From Undaria pinnatifida (Eukaryota > Sar > Phaeophyceae > Laminariales > Alariaceae), in NCBI GenBank assembly GCA_012845835.1, contig JABAKD010000001.1:1939501-2003500 (forward strand): DNA of 64,000 bases. The letters are read 5' to 3'. Below the pieces are notes generated by a model. The model saw only the letters and a list, made by a program, of their open reading frames with translations, did not search any database and was not told the DNA's origin. Numbering within the stretch: position 1 is the first letter of the stretch; each line of letters begins with the position of its first letter. Shown here piece by piece: positions 1 through 12,261 of this stretch. The position numbers and the translations under genes were made by a program.

Positions 1-850
1 AAAAAAAAAAAAACTGCCACAAAAAAATAGAAGGTGCATGCAGTAATGGGGAGGGGGGAGAAGAGCCCGCTTGGTGATCCCGGATATTAGTTACAAATAC
101 GGAAGGAGAAAGAAAAAGCGCTAAGAAAATAGAATGGATGAGCAAAGCAACAACAAACAAACAAAAAGGGGGAAAAAACTGACACAAAATGACGAATACA
201 ACATCGGCTGTACGAAAAGGGGATGATGTGTTCGAAACGCAGTGCAAAAGCTGTGCGACATGCGTGCAACAAGGTGATAACTCGTATCGCCTGTCAAACG
301 CTCTTCCTACACGTTTTACAATATCGCAACCGTCGTCTGATCGGGTTGTCATAGACAGGTGCCACAAAAAGCACACGAAACGTAAACGCATCGCACGATC
401 GTAAACCCCAAACACAAAACACAGACGCAAACAAACTTGCAGCGTAACGACATGATGCAACAAGCACAAAGATGACACAATGCAAACGCTAACGATGAAA
501 CCACCGGTTGGTGCTACTGCTACAGAGCCAAACACCTCCACCCCCACCCCAACCACCCGCTACGCCCTGCCCACTCAATAAAAAACGTCAAATCCACCGA
601 TCGACCGCGATTTAACCGACGGGGAAGGAAAATCCACGCAACCCCCCCATCCCTGCGCCCCCCTTCCCGCCGCTGCTAGCATTGCCAGTCGACCCCTCCA
701 CCCCCTCCTTCACTCTTCATCCCCCTCGCCACCCCCAGATCACTCTCGTCCTCTGCCACCTTCCCCTTCCGTCCCCGATCCTTCCCCCTCTACCGCCATC
801 CTCTAACTCCTCCCCCCTTCATTCAGTACGAAACTGCCACCAAAACTTAC

Positions 851-3800
851 ATTGGTGCCTTGACCAACAATCCCCGGGAGGACGATGACCACGGGGGCAT
901 CGGCGGCCAGGCGGTTCCCGCTCAAGTCGAACCTGCCACGGGGGAGAAAAAAAATAAAGCGAACAAGCGAAACGAAGCACCCGAAAAAAACTAAGCCCGC
1001 AGGCAAACGTACACAAGCATCGAGCAGCACGCAAAAAGCACGCAAGCAAAACAGACGCAACCAAGCAAGCAAAACGGCCAAAGCAGGCACAGGGAGAAGG
1101 CCAGCACGAAGACCAGTAGACAAGCAGAAACAGAGACCATAGATAAATGCCGTTCAAGCACAACACTGCACGTGCATAAAACCGATATGCGCTCGACGCC
1201 CGGCCTGAGACAGAGTCTCCAGGACTATTTATGATACAGTACCGTTCAGCAAAAAACAAAAAAGAAGCAGCCACCTAAATTTAGCTCGGAGTTTCAAAAT
1301 ATAAGCCGACGCGAGACGTTCGAGCGTCGCCTTCCGCAGTCGCCGCCTGAGCTCAATCGCCAATCGCTGACTGCTAACCGCTAGCCGCTAATTAATTATC
1401 ACGAACCGCCAACGGCCAACCGTGAAGCGCTCACCGCTAGCCACCACCCACTGAGTGACAACTGCGACCACTGACCGCTAACCGCTAAAGGTTAACCGCC
1501 AACTTTCAACTACTGTCACTACCAACCACTGAGAGAAAAAACAGCGAAAAAGTCACTGACCAGTCCGCGCGGAAGGTGCCTCCGTCGAACATGCAAGCAA
1601 ACCACTAACCGCTACGTAACCGCTAACCGCTAGCCGCTATCCGTCACCTGTAAAACACACCAAAGTCACGCGGAAATCACAAGAACGCGAAACTCATTGA
1701 CCAGAACAGGCGGAAGGCGCCTCTGTCCAACCTCCAAATCACTAGCCCTGTAAACCACCGAACCGCTAGAACGCTGAAGCGCTGACCGCTAACAGTTAAC
1801 CACCTACTTTTAATCACTACCGAAAGATAGGAAACAATCGGCTGAAGCGACTGACCAAGTCCACTCGGAAAACGTCTTCGTCACATATCCAAACCATCAA
1901 AAACGCCCACTGCTCACTACCAAGATTTAACCGACAAATTCACAAGAAAATTACCAAAACAGCCAACTAGGTTATAAAGCGCAAGGCGCCCCCGTCGAGC
2001 ACAAAACCACCAAAACCACCCAACCACATAAGCCATCAAGCCACAATGATACCAACCCACGACGCCACCCAACCGCGAGGTTCGCAAAACCGCTAAGCGA
2101 TAACGCCTATAACCGGTAACCGCCAACTTTTCACCATTGACTTCAATGGAAAAAATAAGAAGTGAAACCCCTCCTTGTAATAATTCCAAGTAATGTTGTC
2201 CCCAAAAACAGGTTTCCAGTCGTAAAGGCGTTAAGTCACTGACCAGTCCAAGCGGAAGGCGCCTCCGTCGAAGGAAGAAAACACGCGGTCCTGCCTGCTG
2301 ACGAGCCGGTTCACCGCCCCTAGATCGCCGGGCGGGCACCACGTCGCGAACATGAAGCTCTGCATGTGGCCGCCGAGCTGCCGGGAGGATCGTCCAATCA
2401 CAGATCGATCGCAAAATAAATAATAAATAATAAAGTTTTCGTATGCCGCATAGTACATACCAGGTACGTAAGTATGCATGCGTGCATACGCACGTGCAAG
2501 AGCATAACATGATCCGGGTACAGTAGATCGCATAACGGTAGGGATGACGGAAGTGGCGGCAAGAAAGGGTGCGGGGTTGAGGACGAAGGAGGAAGGCGCA
2601 CGAGGCAAAAGGGACGATGCTGGTAACGGCTATCTCCGTGTGTCTATTAGAAAGCTTATAGGTGCCGTGATTTTCAACAACAGTTGAGGCCATGAGGAAA
2701 GGAGATATGAACAAAACGCGCTGCGCTTGCGTGGCTCATATCAAATACAGAACAACATGTTGGCCCGTGAATGAACCGCGGCAATATGTGTGTGTGGTCA
2801 TGTCAGTAGCCTTTACGGTGTTCTCTACCCACAAAAACATACCATTCGAGTACCAAATACTCCGTATAAGATTGGATTGTTGAGGTCGTCCGCACCTTTT
2901 CTCAGATTTTCCAAAACGCATGGCGAAGCCGTGCTCGGGTAGGAGCCTTAGCCTAAGCCGGGGTTAGGGTTAGGGATGAGGTTAGGGTTAGGGTTAGGTT
3001 GGGTCGACGCCTCCTCATGATTCGTAAAAGAACTAAAACCACAAAAACACAGAACACAAAAGCCAGCCTGATAACTCGACAAATAAGGTGAAATATACTT
3101 GGTACTTTATCCGGTATGATTTGTAGGTTGAGACCGGGAAAAGGCATCTCGGTCGTGTCACAAAAACCACTTGGGGTGGTCTCACGATCAGCGAGCTACA
3201 AATCCGCGAAGAGAAAAGCTGAAGAAAGCATCAGCTGTAGATCCCCATAATTAAACCCCGAAATAATAACAGGTCGAAGAAACTTGACAGAATAATGCGG
3301 AATTATGTCCAATACGCCTATATGTGTACCTGGTGCCGTTCACTTTCATAGCCCTGGATACTGTAAATACGACGGGTTGGCACGTACGTGTACACATGCT
3401 AGGAAAAAAAATAGGCAAGGCCGCCGACGAATGCCAAAACCAAATCAAAGGCTGCATTTACGATGTACGTTCCAGCAATGAACACACATGAATTAAGCAA
3501 CATCAAACATGAGTTAGCCGAAGAAACTCTTTTGCGAAGATGAAACTCCAAACCGCCCAAGTCAACACAGACGACAATCAAAATACTTCAGTCCGCAAGT
3601 CCCTGCCGAAGTTACTAGCATAGTGGGGTGCGCCCATGCATCGTATACTCGGAAACCTCTGGGCAAGGTCAACGTAGCGACGGAGCGCCAATAAAAAATC
3701 ATACCCGTCGCAGATCCAATCGGCAATCCACGCCTTGAGCCAGCACTCCGTAGGCGTGGTGGCTAAAAGCGTGGAGCGCCGATTCGGTCTTCGACGCGCA

Positions 3801-6800
3801 TGGTCTCATACTGCTAATACCACGTCGTTCCTACAACCGCAAAAAAAAAATCATGTCCGTTGCGGATCGAAGCGGCAATCCATGCCTTCCACCAGCATTC
3901 CGTAGGCGTGGTGGTTGAAGGAGTAAGCCGATTCGATCTTCGATGCGTACGATTTTCCTACTAGCACGTTGTTCTTACAACGACACTACCGAAAATCTTG
4001 CAGGTACATCGTACACGTCCACAACCCACAGTGCGCGTAAACATGGGCAGGGACTTGCAGGATTGAATCTAGGACTGTACGATTCAACCAGTACTTAATT
4101 CGCCAATGTTAGCAAGTTCCAACATCTTGGAAGAAGCTCCCCTACAGTTGACTCAGCCTTCTCCTCAAGGGGGCCTGTTGGGATGCAGTTGGTACCCAGA
4201 CTTAAGAGAGGTATGGTCCGGGCCCAAAGTATCTCTCTTAACTGTTAATAGCGTTCTCTCTTAACTGTACCACTGCCCACACTAATTCAAAGAAACTCTA
4301 AATTTTGGTTCATGCCTATTTGCTCTCTCTTACATGTAGTATTCTCTTGCCCCACCCTCTTTTAAGTTGGGGTACCCACTGTATGGGCTTTTGAGGTCCA
4401 TGGTCCATACCTACGTTATGGTGTGTGCTAGATAAAGGTCGAGGCTCGTAAGCACCGACATTGAGCGACACAGCTCTACAGTACTTCAATAGGGTGTTCG
4501 CGGGAGACCAAAACTTGGAGGCGTGGGTGCTGGGTAGGAAAATGTATTAAGAATAATATTGAAACCGTCGAACGTCACAATCCAAGGCCAACCCAACTCA
4601 CGAAAAATCAGTGAAAAACAATGTTGGAAAACATGGAGTTCTTACCATTTTGTTTCAAAAAGGTTGAGCTTGTATTTTCGTGGGTTGCTTGGCTTTGGGT
4701 GATGATGTTCTTCGGTTTCAAAACTACAACCTACATGTTTTCCCCAACCCAACATAAGCCGGAAATCGCAAACATCCTAATAGAAGCTGGGGGGAAAGTC
4801 GCCTTTTATCGCATGGAGCACAAGATTGAACAAACGTCGCACAGGTCCACCTTAGCGCAAGTTTTTTTCGGCAGGAGACACAACCTCTTAAACTCGCTCT
4901 TCTCGTCAAAACCAGGAATGAGCCCACCCATTTTGCTACCAGTTACAAATGATGGGGGTTCGAGGGAAAACAAGGGCACTCCACAAAAATACTATACTAC
5001 ATTACGTTAGAAAAAAGACGTGAGAGGGGAAATGTCCGAAAAAATAAACGCGGGGATCGCGGGGAAATAAGGCCACGTGAACAAAAAATATACTGGAGTA
5101 TATTGCAAAACGTTAGAGCAAACGGAAAAGTCCAACCCGCGGCCTAAAATTTGGATATAGTCGTATTGATAGCTAAGCCCACTGAAGTAACCTCGTGAAT
5201 TCCAAACGACCGCACACCGACGGCAGCTAATAAACCTGCGTTCAAACCAATTCACACTGGAGTAGTGTCTGTATCAAACCTTGAACCCCCTGAGTATGCT
5301 TCACTGCGCGCATTCATCACCACATTATCGCCTATGCATGAATTGAACAAGGCTTGAGCCCCAAGGCTCTGTGATCAGGCAGGGATGACGGTCACGGCAA
5401 TTCGAAGTCCTCCTTACGCGTTTAACCAAGCTTGTGGAGTCACGTATAATATAAAATGTGGGTTACTGCAAAAAACGGAGATGAAAAAAAAACGACTCCC
5501 GGTTTACACACGAGAACCGAGAATATAGCGCATATCGACCCTGGCACCCTGGCCCCAAGGTAACCGCCAGTGGCCGACCCTTACAAATATGCCCTACCCT
5601 AGAAAGAGTCTAGAACACACGCAGGCGGCGTGTTACACGTGGTGCACCTTGCAAAGCTGAGTACCGTACCATTGATACTGCAGATTTTTTCCGGGTTTTT
5701 AGCCATCACTTTCTACCTTCCAGCTCAACTCGTAAGAGGCTTTTACCCTCAACGACCTTCTGGGCAAGCTGTGGTCACAGCTGTCTTCCCTTCTCCCCCC
5801 TGGTATATACGCGCCTTCATTTTTTAACGAGCATAGAGTTTCTTCAGCATTCGCCTTATTTAGCTTGCTATGCTCGTCGGTTTCCATCGAATTTTGCTAA
5901 CTCACGCTCTCGCGCTTTCCGCCAGTCATGTTTTTCGCAAAAAGTTCTTCGTACGAGCACTGGTGCTAGGTGCAAATAATCACGTGCCAGTGCATTGGTT
6001 GCATTCACAGCACAGCAACAGCTGACGTACTTGAAGTATTGTTATACTGCTTGTATTTAAGGGGGACCCTAGTAAATAGGACCTACGGTAGACACAAAAA
6101 CCTATATATTCATCTATTTTTACGAACACCATTTGGTCCTATTTACTATCGTCCTCCGTAAATAGAAAAAGAACGAGCAACCAAGGTAAGGCGTTAACAG
6201 CATCACTCACTCTCACTCTCACTCTCTCTCTCTCTGGGGGGGGTTGTCTGACGGATTGCTTCAACGTTGCTCCTATTTTATTAGATTATCACAAGGACGC
6301 CAGCTGTGAGCTCGACGAATTTAGGGTCGATACTCATCTTTGCAAGCTGCGTTCCTATTTGCTTTTGCTTTGTTTATTGCAGTAAGAAAAAAAAGCACGG
6401 GGTGCCAGCTGTGAGTTCTTCGGGAAGGTCGATACTCAAATTTCAACTTTGGAAGCTGTCCGAGATACTAATTAGCTGTGGGTCGGTCGCGCGTTTTCGA
6501 GACGCATTCCACGTGGAGGGTAACGACCGGCGACTCCCTTGAATGCTACCAGCGGGTCAACAAGCAGGGACGCTACTGCTTACAAGGTATCACATGATCA
6601 GGTATGTATGCATCGACACGAATCCCACACGGCGGTATCAGCCTAAACATTTCTGCGCATAACCGGAACTTCAAATTCCGCATTGAAGTAGGGGAGAAAG
6701 CCATGCATGATACCCTTGCCTGCCACTTGGTACTGAGTATTATCCAGTATCACATGTCCAAGAATCCAGTACCCAGTACCTGGTGCATCACAAATGTATT

Positions 6801-7902
6801 CCTACTTTGGGGATACTTCCTGCCTACGTCGCAATCCAGCAGATGTCCAACCCGCGTCTCTGTTCGGGGCGGTGATGCTGTTCAAGTATTTGTCATTGTA
6901 AAGTTCGCCTGAGGGGTTGGTTGTACCGAATACTCGTTCGTTCCCGTATGGAATATCACGGCGCAGAAGCTGGATGGATGGACAGACGGGGGGCATGGTC
7001 AAGGCGTGGGGATTCAAGCATCACTGCTGTTGTTGTCACAGAATCGCACAGCTGTCAGCAGCCTGTTGAGACTGACGATGTGGGTGAATGGTCTGCGAGG
7101 CAAACGCTTCCCCAATACGCGCGTGGACGCTGTTGCTGCCGCCGCCGCTGTTGCTGCTGCTGCTGCTGCTGCTGCTGTGACTCGTAGAGCTGCTGAAGAG
7201 CGTCCTCCTGGTGGGATATGTTGTGCAAGTCAGGTGAAGAGGCTTCGAAAATCTCAAAAGTACAAGGGGGTACGTACCTCCCCCTCTCCGTGTACGTGAA
7301 TAACCCGCGGGTGGACAAGCACACAGCAATGTAGACGAAAAACCGGCTCTTTATCTCGCCGGCAGCTCTCCCACCTCCCACCCCCACCAGCTCCCGAGCA
7401 GCCAGTAGCTCAAGGCTCAACAACACAAAAAAATGATTCGTGGCATAAGAGCGGACCCAAAGCATGCACAACTCACCCTGTGCCCAAGCCAGGGGGTCGG
7501 GACATACGGCTGCCGCAAGACGGTGGTCTTCGACAAAAGCTGCCTATTCCGCGCAGAGTCCATGTACAGCAACTGCGGCACCATCTCATGTCTCCTCTTC
7601 TGCTTCCGCTTCTGCTGCCCCTGCTGCTGCTTCTCGCCACCACCTGCGGCCAAGCTCTTCCCCATCAGCAGCGAGCGAGCCCGGGCCCACGGCCGGCCGC
7701 GCCGGAACCACTGCAGCACAAACCAGGAGCACGCAAGAAGCAGCAGGTAGTACGCACCTAGGGAAAGCCACGAGTGCAGCAATAAGAGCGGGCCATTTTC
7801 GCCGTCCAGGAGGTTGAACCAGAGCAGCAGGGGGTGGTGCTGTCGCCCCGACGGCGAGAGGAAGGAAGGTCTCCCATCGCCCGACGGAAGAAATTGCAGC
7901 AT
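851..7902 (-). CDS. Membrane-anchored alpha/beta-hydrolase, EMB8/YheT/ABHD1-3 type (3' end beyond window)
   Basis: Three exons join in phase: 7902-7477 (142 codons, GTGAGT donor, phase 0), 2377-2244 (phase 2, GTCAGT donor) and 932-851 (phase 0, GTAAGT donor). The gene then leaves the window. Exon 1 starts with Met at 7902 and has a strongly hydrophobic stretch at about residues 25-70, read as one or two membrane segments, then a basic low-complexity stretch (Q/K/R) and PYVPTPWLG, the N-terminal signature of this family. Exon 2 gives GGHMQSF (the family's H-x-Q-T-like motif) and FDGGAFRLDW, matching the usual D-G-G...L-D-W. Exon 3 gives APVVIVLPGIVGQ, the strand and oxyanion loop where relatives have HGxxG. 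The Ser-Asp-His catalytic residues should lie in exons outside the window. Family members act as esterases or lipases on lipid substrates; the substrate here is unknown. Intron 1 is 5.1 kb and full of repeats. The exact Met is an inference. Confidence 0.8.
1366..2130 (-). repeat. Degenerate ~140-bp minisatellite in hydrolase intron 2
   Basis: The stretch is built from short plus-strand words such as ACCGCTAACCGCTAGCCGCT, arranged in longer units of roughly 130-155 bp. Four units (1551-1589, 1692-1730, 1847-1885 and a partial one at 1978-2000) contain a recognisable copy of the 3' edge of exon 2 plus its splice donor. The real edge is at 2234-2272. The 1551 copy differs from it at only a few positions. 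Confidence 0.8.
2961..3000 (+). repeat. Interstitial telomere-type TTAGGG tract
   Basis: About six GGTTAGGG-type units, some imperfect (one GGATGA interruption), lie within hydrolase intron 1. TTAGGG is the telomere unit of brown algae and many other eukaryotes, so this is probably a repair or insertion scar rather than a chromosome end. Confidence 0.85.
3691..3995 (+). repeat. Two-copy tandem repeat, ~155-bp unit
   Basis: Copy 1 (about 3691-3840) and copy 2 (about 3848-3995) share CGGCAATCCA, CCGTAGGCGTGGTGG, GCCGATTCG and TCTTCGA in the same order. Both contain an A-rich ATCAT start. The copies are clearly diverged and lie in hydrolase intron 1. Confidence 0.75.
4186..4381. mobile_element. 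Short MITE, family with CAGT(G/T)GGTACCC termini
   Basis: The left end CAGTTGGTACCCAGACTTAA is the inverted counterpart of the right end, which read in reverse is CAGTGGGTACCCCAACTTAA. A longer member with the same termini lies at 26602-26956. The 196-bp element has no coding capacity. I could not find a convincing target-site duplication, so the superfamily is open. Confidence 0.65.
4382..7476. other. Remainder of hydrolase intron 1, no gene recognised
   Basis: Only scattered open frames without recognisable domains occur here. Two relic ends (about 6300-6345 and 6408-6465) resemble the terminal repeat of the 49.6-51.8 kb foldback element, sharing CAGCTGTGAG and ACTCATCTTTGCAAGCTG. A CT-rich run lies at about 6207-6235. 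A CTG/CAG run at about 7136-7180 would give polyglutamine on the minus strand but is intronic in the gene model. Confidence 0.5.
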
Positions 7903-8095
7903 CGTGCTACACACGAGGTGCTTCCTAGGGTCTACTGCAGCACGTACCGAGAGGTGTACGGCTTGCAGGTTTGCCCCTTCGCCGCCGCAACGCTTGCTTG
8001 CAATTTGTGTGAAAACTTGGGGCTGGAAAATTGAAAATTGCGACATCGTCAGGTTTGGTGACGACTTTGCAAGGCGTTTTTGTTCCAATTTTTCC

Positions 8096-9197
8096 GGGGA
8101 GTGATAATCTCGCAGACATAGGCGAAATCTAAATCTCGCCCACGGGGACGTATAAGAACCATCCTCGGGTTTCCACCGTCATATTACGGTTTGCAGTGTG
8201 CGAATTCGCGGGCATCAACGAGGGTGCTGGCACCGCCCCTACAGCACCATGGCCACCGAGATAGGCAGCAATATCACACCTGGACACCCCTGTACACTCA
8301 AGGCTCGACTTTCAGCCCCTGAAAGCTAGAAATTGGCAAAATCGATGACGATTTGCAGGTGCTGTTTAGGCCGCCACAGCAGCAGTACGTAGTGCAGCCC
8401 CACACACGTAGGTGCTGGCGTTGCTCCTACAGCCCCACGACCACCACTACATGCAGCAATATCACACCTAGACTACATACCCCACACACTGAAGGCCGGA
8501 CTTCAGCCCCTACGAGTGAGAAATCGTCGAAATCGAGGACGATTTGCACGTGCTGTGGACACCGCGACCGCTGCATGCATGCAGCACGCAGTACATATGC
8601 ATACATACATGTGTACATGTATGTACAGTAAGTACACAGCAAGCAGTAGTGCAGCCTACACACATCACACGCCCGCAGAGGGAAGAATATCCCACGCTTG
8701 CTCTCCGTAGGTGCCCAAGAATAGTGTCAGTCTGACGTGCCTGTTGTATCCAGGAACTATAACAGGACAATGTGCAAGCGCACCCACAGCAGTGTAGTCT
8801 AAAACTTGAATATTACACAACCTACCCACAACAAACAGCAGTAGACAACAGCAGTGCATAATGTACGTGTGGAGGAAAAGAGGAACACGTGCCAAACAGC
8901 TAGCTTGGCACCCATTTACAGTACAACTTCAGCCCACAACTTCCGTCATTGGGGGAACCACGGCTGGCTGTCAATCAACCGTGAGATCTGGAAACTTTAG
9001 ATGAGCAAGCATATGATATAAACTAAACGGTAGTTTGGTGCCGGCACAGCAGCAGCCAGCAGCAGCAGCCAGCAGCCAGCACCAAGTTTTCAAACACAGC
9101 GAACCGTAATACGACGGTGGAAATCCGGGGATGGTTCTTATACGTCCCCGTGGGCGAGATTTAGATTTCGCCTATGTCTGCGAGATTATCACTCCCC
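8096..9197. mobile_element. Non-autonomous Mutator-like element with ~99-bp TIRs
   Basis: Bases 8096-8194 are the reverse complement of 9099-9197 with only a few mismatches; both ends begin GGGGAGTGATAATC when read inward. The element is bracketed by an identical 9-bp direct repeat AATTTTTCC at 8087-8095 and 9198-9206, a target-site duplication. Long TIRs with a 9-bp duplication are typical of Mutator-like (MULE) elements. The 1102-bp body has no transposase; it holds an internal tandem duplication (about 8221-8395 and 8400-8560, both with GCAGCAATATCACACCT) and CAG/CAGC-rich sequence. It lies under 200 bp upstream of the hydrolase start codon. Confidence 0.9.
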
Positions 9198-10524
9198 AAT
9201 TTTTCCCCAATATTTGCCCGCAAATCCACAAACAACATGATGCAACATGCAAACAGAAACAATATTTCGGGGATCCAGGGTCTCCGAAACGATCTAAGGA
9301 ACGACGATGTGCACGACACCCCCCCCCTCCTTGACAAGCGCCATGTTACGAATCCCCAACTCCTAAATCCTGGCGAGTCCGCGTAACCGATAGAGTAACC
9401 GTGCGCAGAAGAATATTTTCCGCCCGCGTGGAGAACAAAGCGGCATCCATGTCCTGGTTGACAGCTAACTACAAAGCGGCACACTCGCAAACACAAAGCA
9501 CCAACAATACCCAAAAAAACGGTTCGATTCCCAAGTTTTTTCAATAAAAATGATAAATAACATGTTGCATCCGGATGTATAGACTATACAACAACTCTTC
9601 ATGCGTTCGTCCTCGTACCGGAACGCATGCCGCCAGCTACAAGAATGCCACCAGCGGGTCCATATATACCCGCATCCGCTGCGTGCCGTACAACATGAAT
9701 GTGTATACGGCAGGTTACATACAGGCGAGAGGCCCTCCTGAATAATATAGCACCTCCATCTGATCTATCTCGTAAAAAAAATCCTCGCCGTGCAACACCA
9801 CCCCTACCCCCCCTCCATCTATATGATATCCCTACCACCTACCCCTATACCCCGTGCAGTTAGTTGGTTTGAGTGGTCGAGAGGCTGTGGCTTTTCAAGG
9901 ATCCTTCTTACTTGGTGTCATTTTGTTTATTATAACGCCACTAAGTCTTGAGAGTCGCGGCGGAGCCGCGCGACCGCCCCCCTCCCCGTCGACCTCGAGT
10001 CCCCCAAAGAGTCTGGGGTACTTGCATACCAGGTAGGGTTTGGGTCTGGGCCGACGTGCAACATCGAAATGAAAAAAATGTTGCGTGAGTTTGTCTGCAT
10101 ACATAAATCGTGTATAAAAATTGTACTGCTGTGCTGTTTTTTTTGTTTTTGGTTGTTGTACTGTATTTTTTTCAAGTGGGGCCCGGAGTTAAGAAATTGG
10201 TCGTTAAAGAGGCGTGAAGTGATTGAGCGGAGACAAAAGAGTATCCCCTGCCAGGGCCCCCACCAGCACCCGATGCGCCTCCTCCGCCTGCACCACCGCT
10301 GTCACCCCCGTGGCGGTGGTGGTGGTCGCCACCCCCACCTTGGTTGCCGCCACCCCCAGCTTGGCCGCCGACACCCCCGGAGCCACCTGTTAAATTAAAG
10401 GTGGGGGACACTGAGTGCCCCCTGCAGGTCTGCCAACTGAGCAGGTCCTCGGAGAGTACTCACTTTCGTTCCTTCGTAGAGATGTAGCTTTATTCGTTTC
10501 CACCAAAGCCCGGGGTAGCTTCTG

Positions 10525-10550
10525 AGATCGGAGGCACGTGCCTCCGATCT
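10525..10550. repeat. Perfect 26-bp palindrome
   Basis: The 13-bp arms AGATCGGAGGCAC and GTGCCTCCGATCT form an uninterrupted palindrome. It overlaps the first bases of the left copy of the following direct repeat. Confidence 0.9.
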
Positions 10551-10940
10551 AATTCCTAACTTTCCCGAATATAAACCGCCAACCTTATCATACGAAACCC
10601 ATCCAAATGATCTCAAATTCGGATAATTAAAGGCCTTTCGAAGCCGTATCTTAACACTAGCCCACCCTGATGAGTCGCATATGCAGAAATATGGGAGATT
10701 CGGGGAAAGTCCGGTTCTACGAACTAGACCATGAGTCGAAGATGCGGCTCTTCAAAACCCACTCCCACACCTCTAACCGTCTGGCTATGGAGCCAGGAAC
10801 ACGCGAAGAAAAGCAGTCCAAAGAAACGATCTAATTCCTAACTTTCCCGAATATAAACCGCCAACCTTATCATACGAAACCCATCCAAATGATCTCAAAT
10901 TCGGATAATTACAGGCCTTTCGATGCCGTATCTTAAACAC
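10545..10940 (+). repeat. Direct repeat of ~112 bp, two copies
   Basis: Copy 1 (10545-10656) and copy 2 (10827-10940) are nearly identical: both start CGATCTAATTCCTAAC and end near CCGTATCTTAA. They are separated by about 170 bp of unique sequence. The copies could be a segmental duplication or solo ends of a small element. Confidence 0.9.
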
Positions 10941-12154
10941 CCCCACGGTGGCGGTCCCCGCAATCGCGACTGTCGCCGCGTTGTTTTTTTCCCACAGCGG
11001 CGTTCCTCCAACTCATCCTCCGGAGTCGGCGACAAAACGGGGTCGTGGGCCACGTCGTGAGCCATCGAGGCCCAAAATTTCGGAGAAAAAACGCAAATTG
11101 GGTGTGAGAACCTGGGCAACAGGATAAGAAAAAGTCATATAAGAGGAACAGCCGCGTTCGACGCCCACCCACTATAATAAGAAAAAACGGGGCCGTTCCG
11201 GAGGGCGACACATAATAAGAAACGGCAAAAAAAATCGCAACACCTTTCAGCGGTGTTTTATCGTTCAGAAAAAAAGCTGTAATTTGTATGCTGCGAAATC
11301 CCAAACAATTGTCAGCGTGGGGTGCTTGCAAGATTGGGACTGAGTTGTTTCGAGGGGGTAATTACACGTAAGAGTATACCAGAGTTCTAGGTGCGAGTAT
11401 GACTACAGCGTGACCGTCCATATTCATGGAAGAGCGAACAGCTTGACGTTGCCCTTGGAGTCTCGCACAGCACCGACGAGGCCGCCGCTGTTGGGGCGTG
11501 GACGACGCTAGAGGCAGGGCAACAGGAGGGTGTGAGGACTCAGGGACGGGCACTGTGACTCCCCAATGTTCGCAAGATGGAGCTTTCAGCTTAGACTAGA
11601 AGGTGGTGAGTTTATCCGCGTTGGGCTGCATGTTATGCTGATATGCACAAAAAAAAAAAAAGAAGCAAGGAACGCCGAAAATGCCTGAATTTAGGCGAGA
11701 GAAACAAGAAAACGCAACATATATATAAAAGGAACTACCTGCTGCGGGCACGCATAAAAAAAACCTTCGAGCCTATACACAATCTTGACGTTTCTTAACA
11801 TCGGCCCCCCAACACTGTACTGCGAAAAGTATTACGTTTAAAGCGAGGCGCACCCTATTATATGCATACAACCAATATCAACACCTCCCACAAGGATCGG
11901 TGTATCCACCCTACTGCGAATAGGAACAAGATCCATCAAGTCTTTCGAAACGACCAGGTGGATATCTTATACCAATGGTATATATCTAGTCTAGTCCTAC
12001 AGCAGTAATATTTATTTTCTAGAAAAAAATTGAAAAACGTGTTTGATTAAAAAAGGAGGGGTGGGTGGTTTGGTTGTGGTTGGTTGGGTTGGCGGTTCGA
12101 TTAAGGCCCTCGACTCGAAGCAAATAAGCGAATGAGGGTCGTTTTGTCGCATAC

Positions 12155-12261
12155 TGTTGGTTATATACTACCCACTGACCCACGCAGTCACTAGCATTAC
12201 CGACTGGCCCACGTAGTCGACGTGACTACGTGGGTCAGTGGGTAGTGCTATATAACCAACA
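12155..12261. repeat. Hairpin-forming inverted-repeat element (107 bp)
   Basis: The ends are TGTTGGTTATATA and TATATAACCAACA, followed inward by CCCACTGACCCACG and its complement. The centre holds a second palindrome around CCCACGTAGTCGACGTGACT. It looks like a tiny foldback MITE; no clear target duplication was found. Confidence 0.75.

Noticed and set aside
7055-7471. Polyglutamine-containing minus-strand frame that could be hydrolase exon 2
   Set aside because: No acceptor gives the right phase after the exon 1 donor with a family motif; the exon at 2377-2244 joins in phase and carries the expected G-H-x-Q and D-G-G...L-D-W motifs.
9854-9905. tRNA-like string near GAGTGGTCGAGAGGC
   Set aside because: Resembles a Ser/Leu tRNA D-arm, but no acceptor pairing, anticodon arm or TTCGA-type T-loop follows at the right spacing. 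No convincing tRNA or rRNA was seen in the window.
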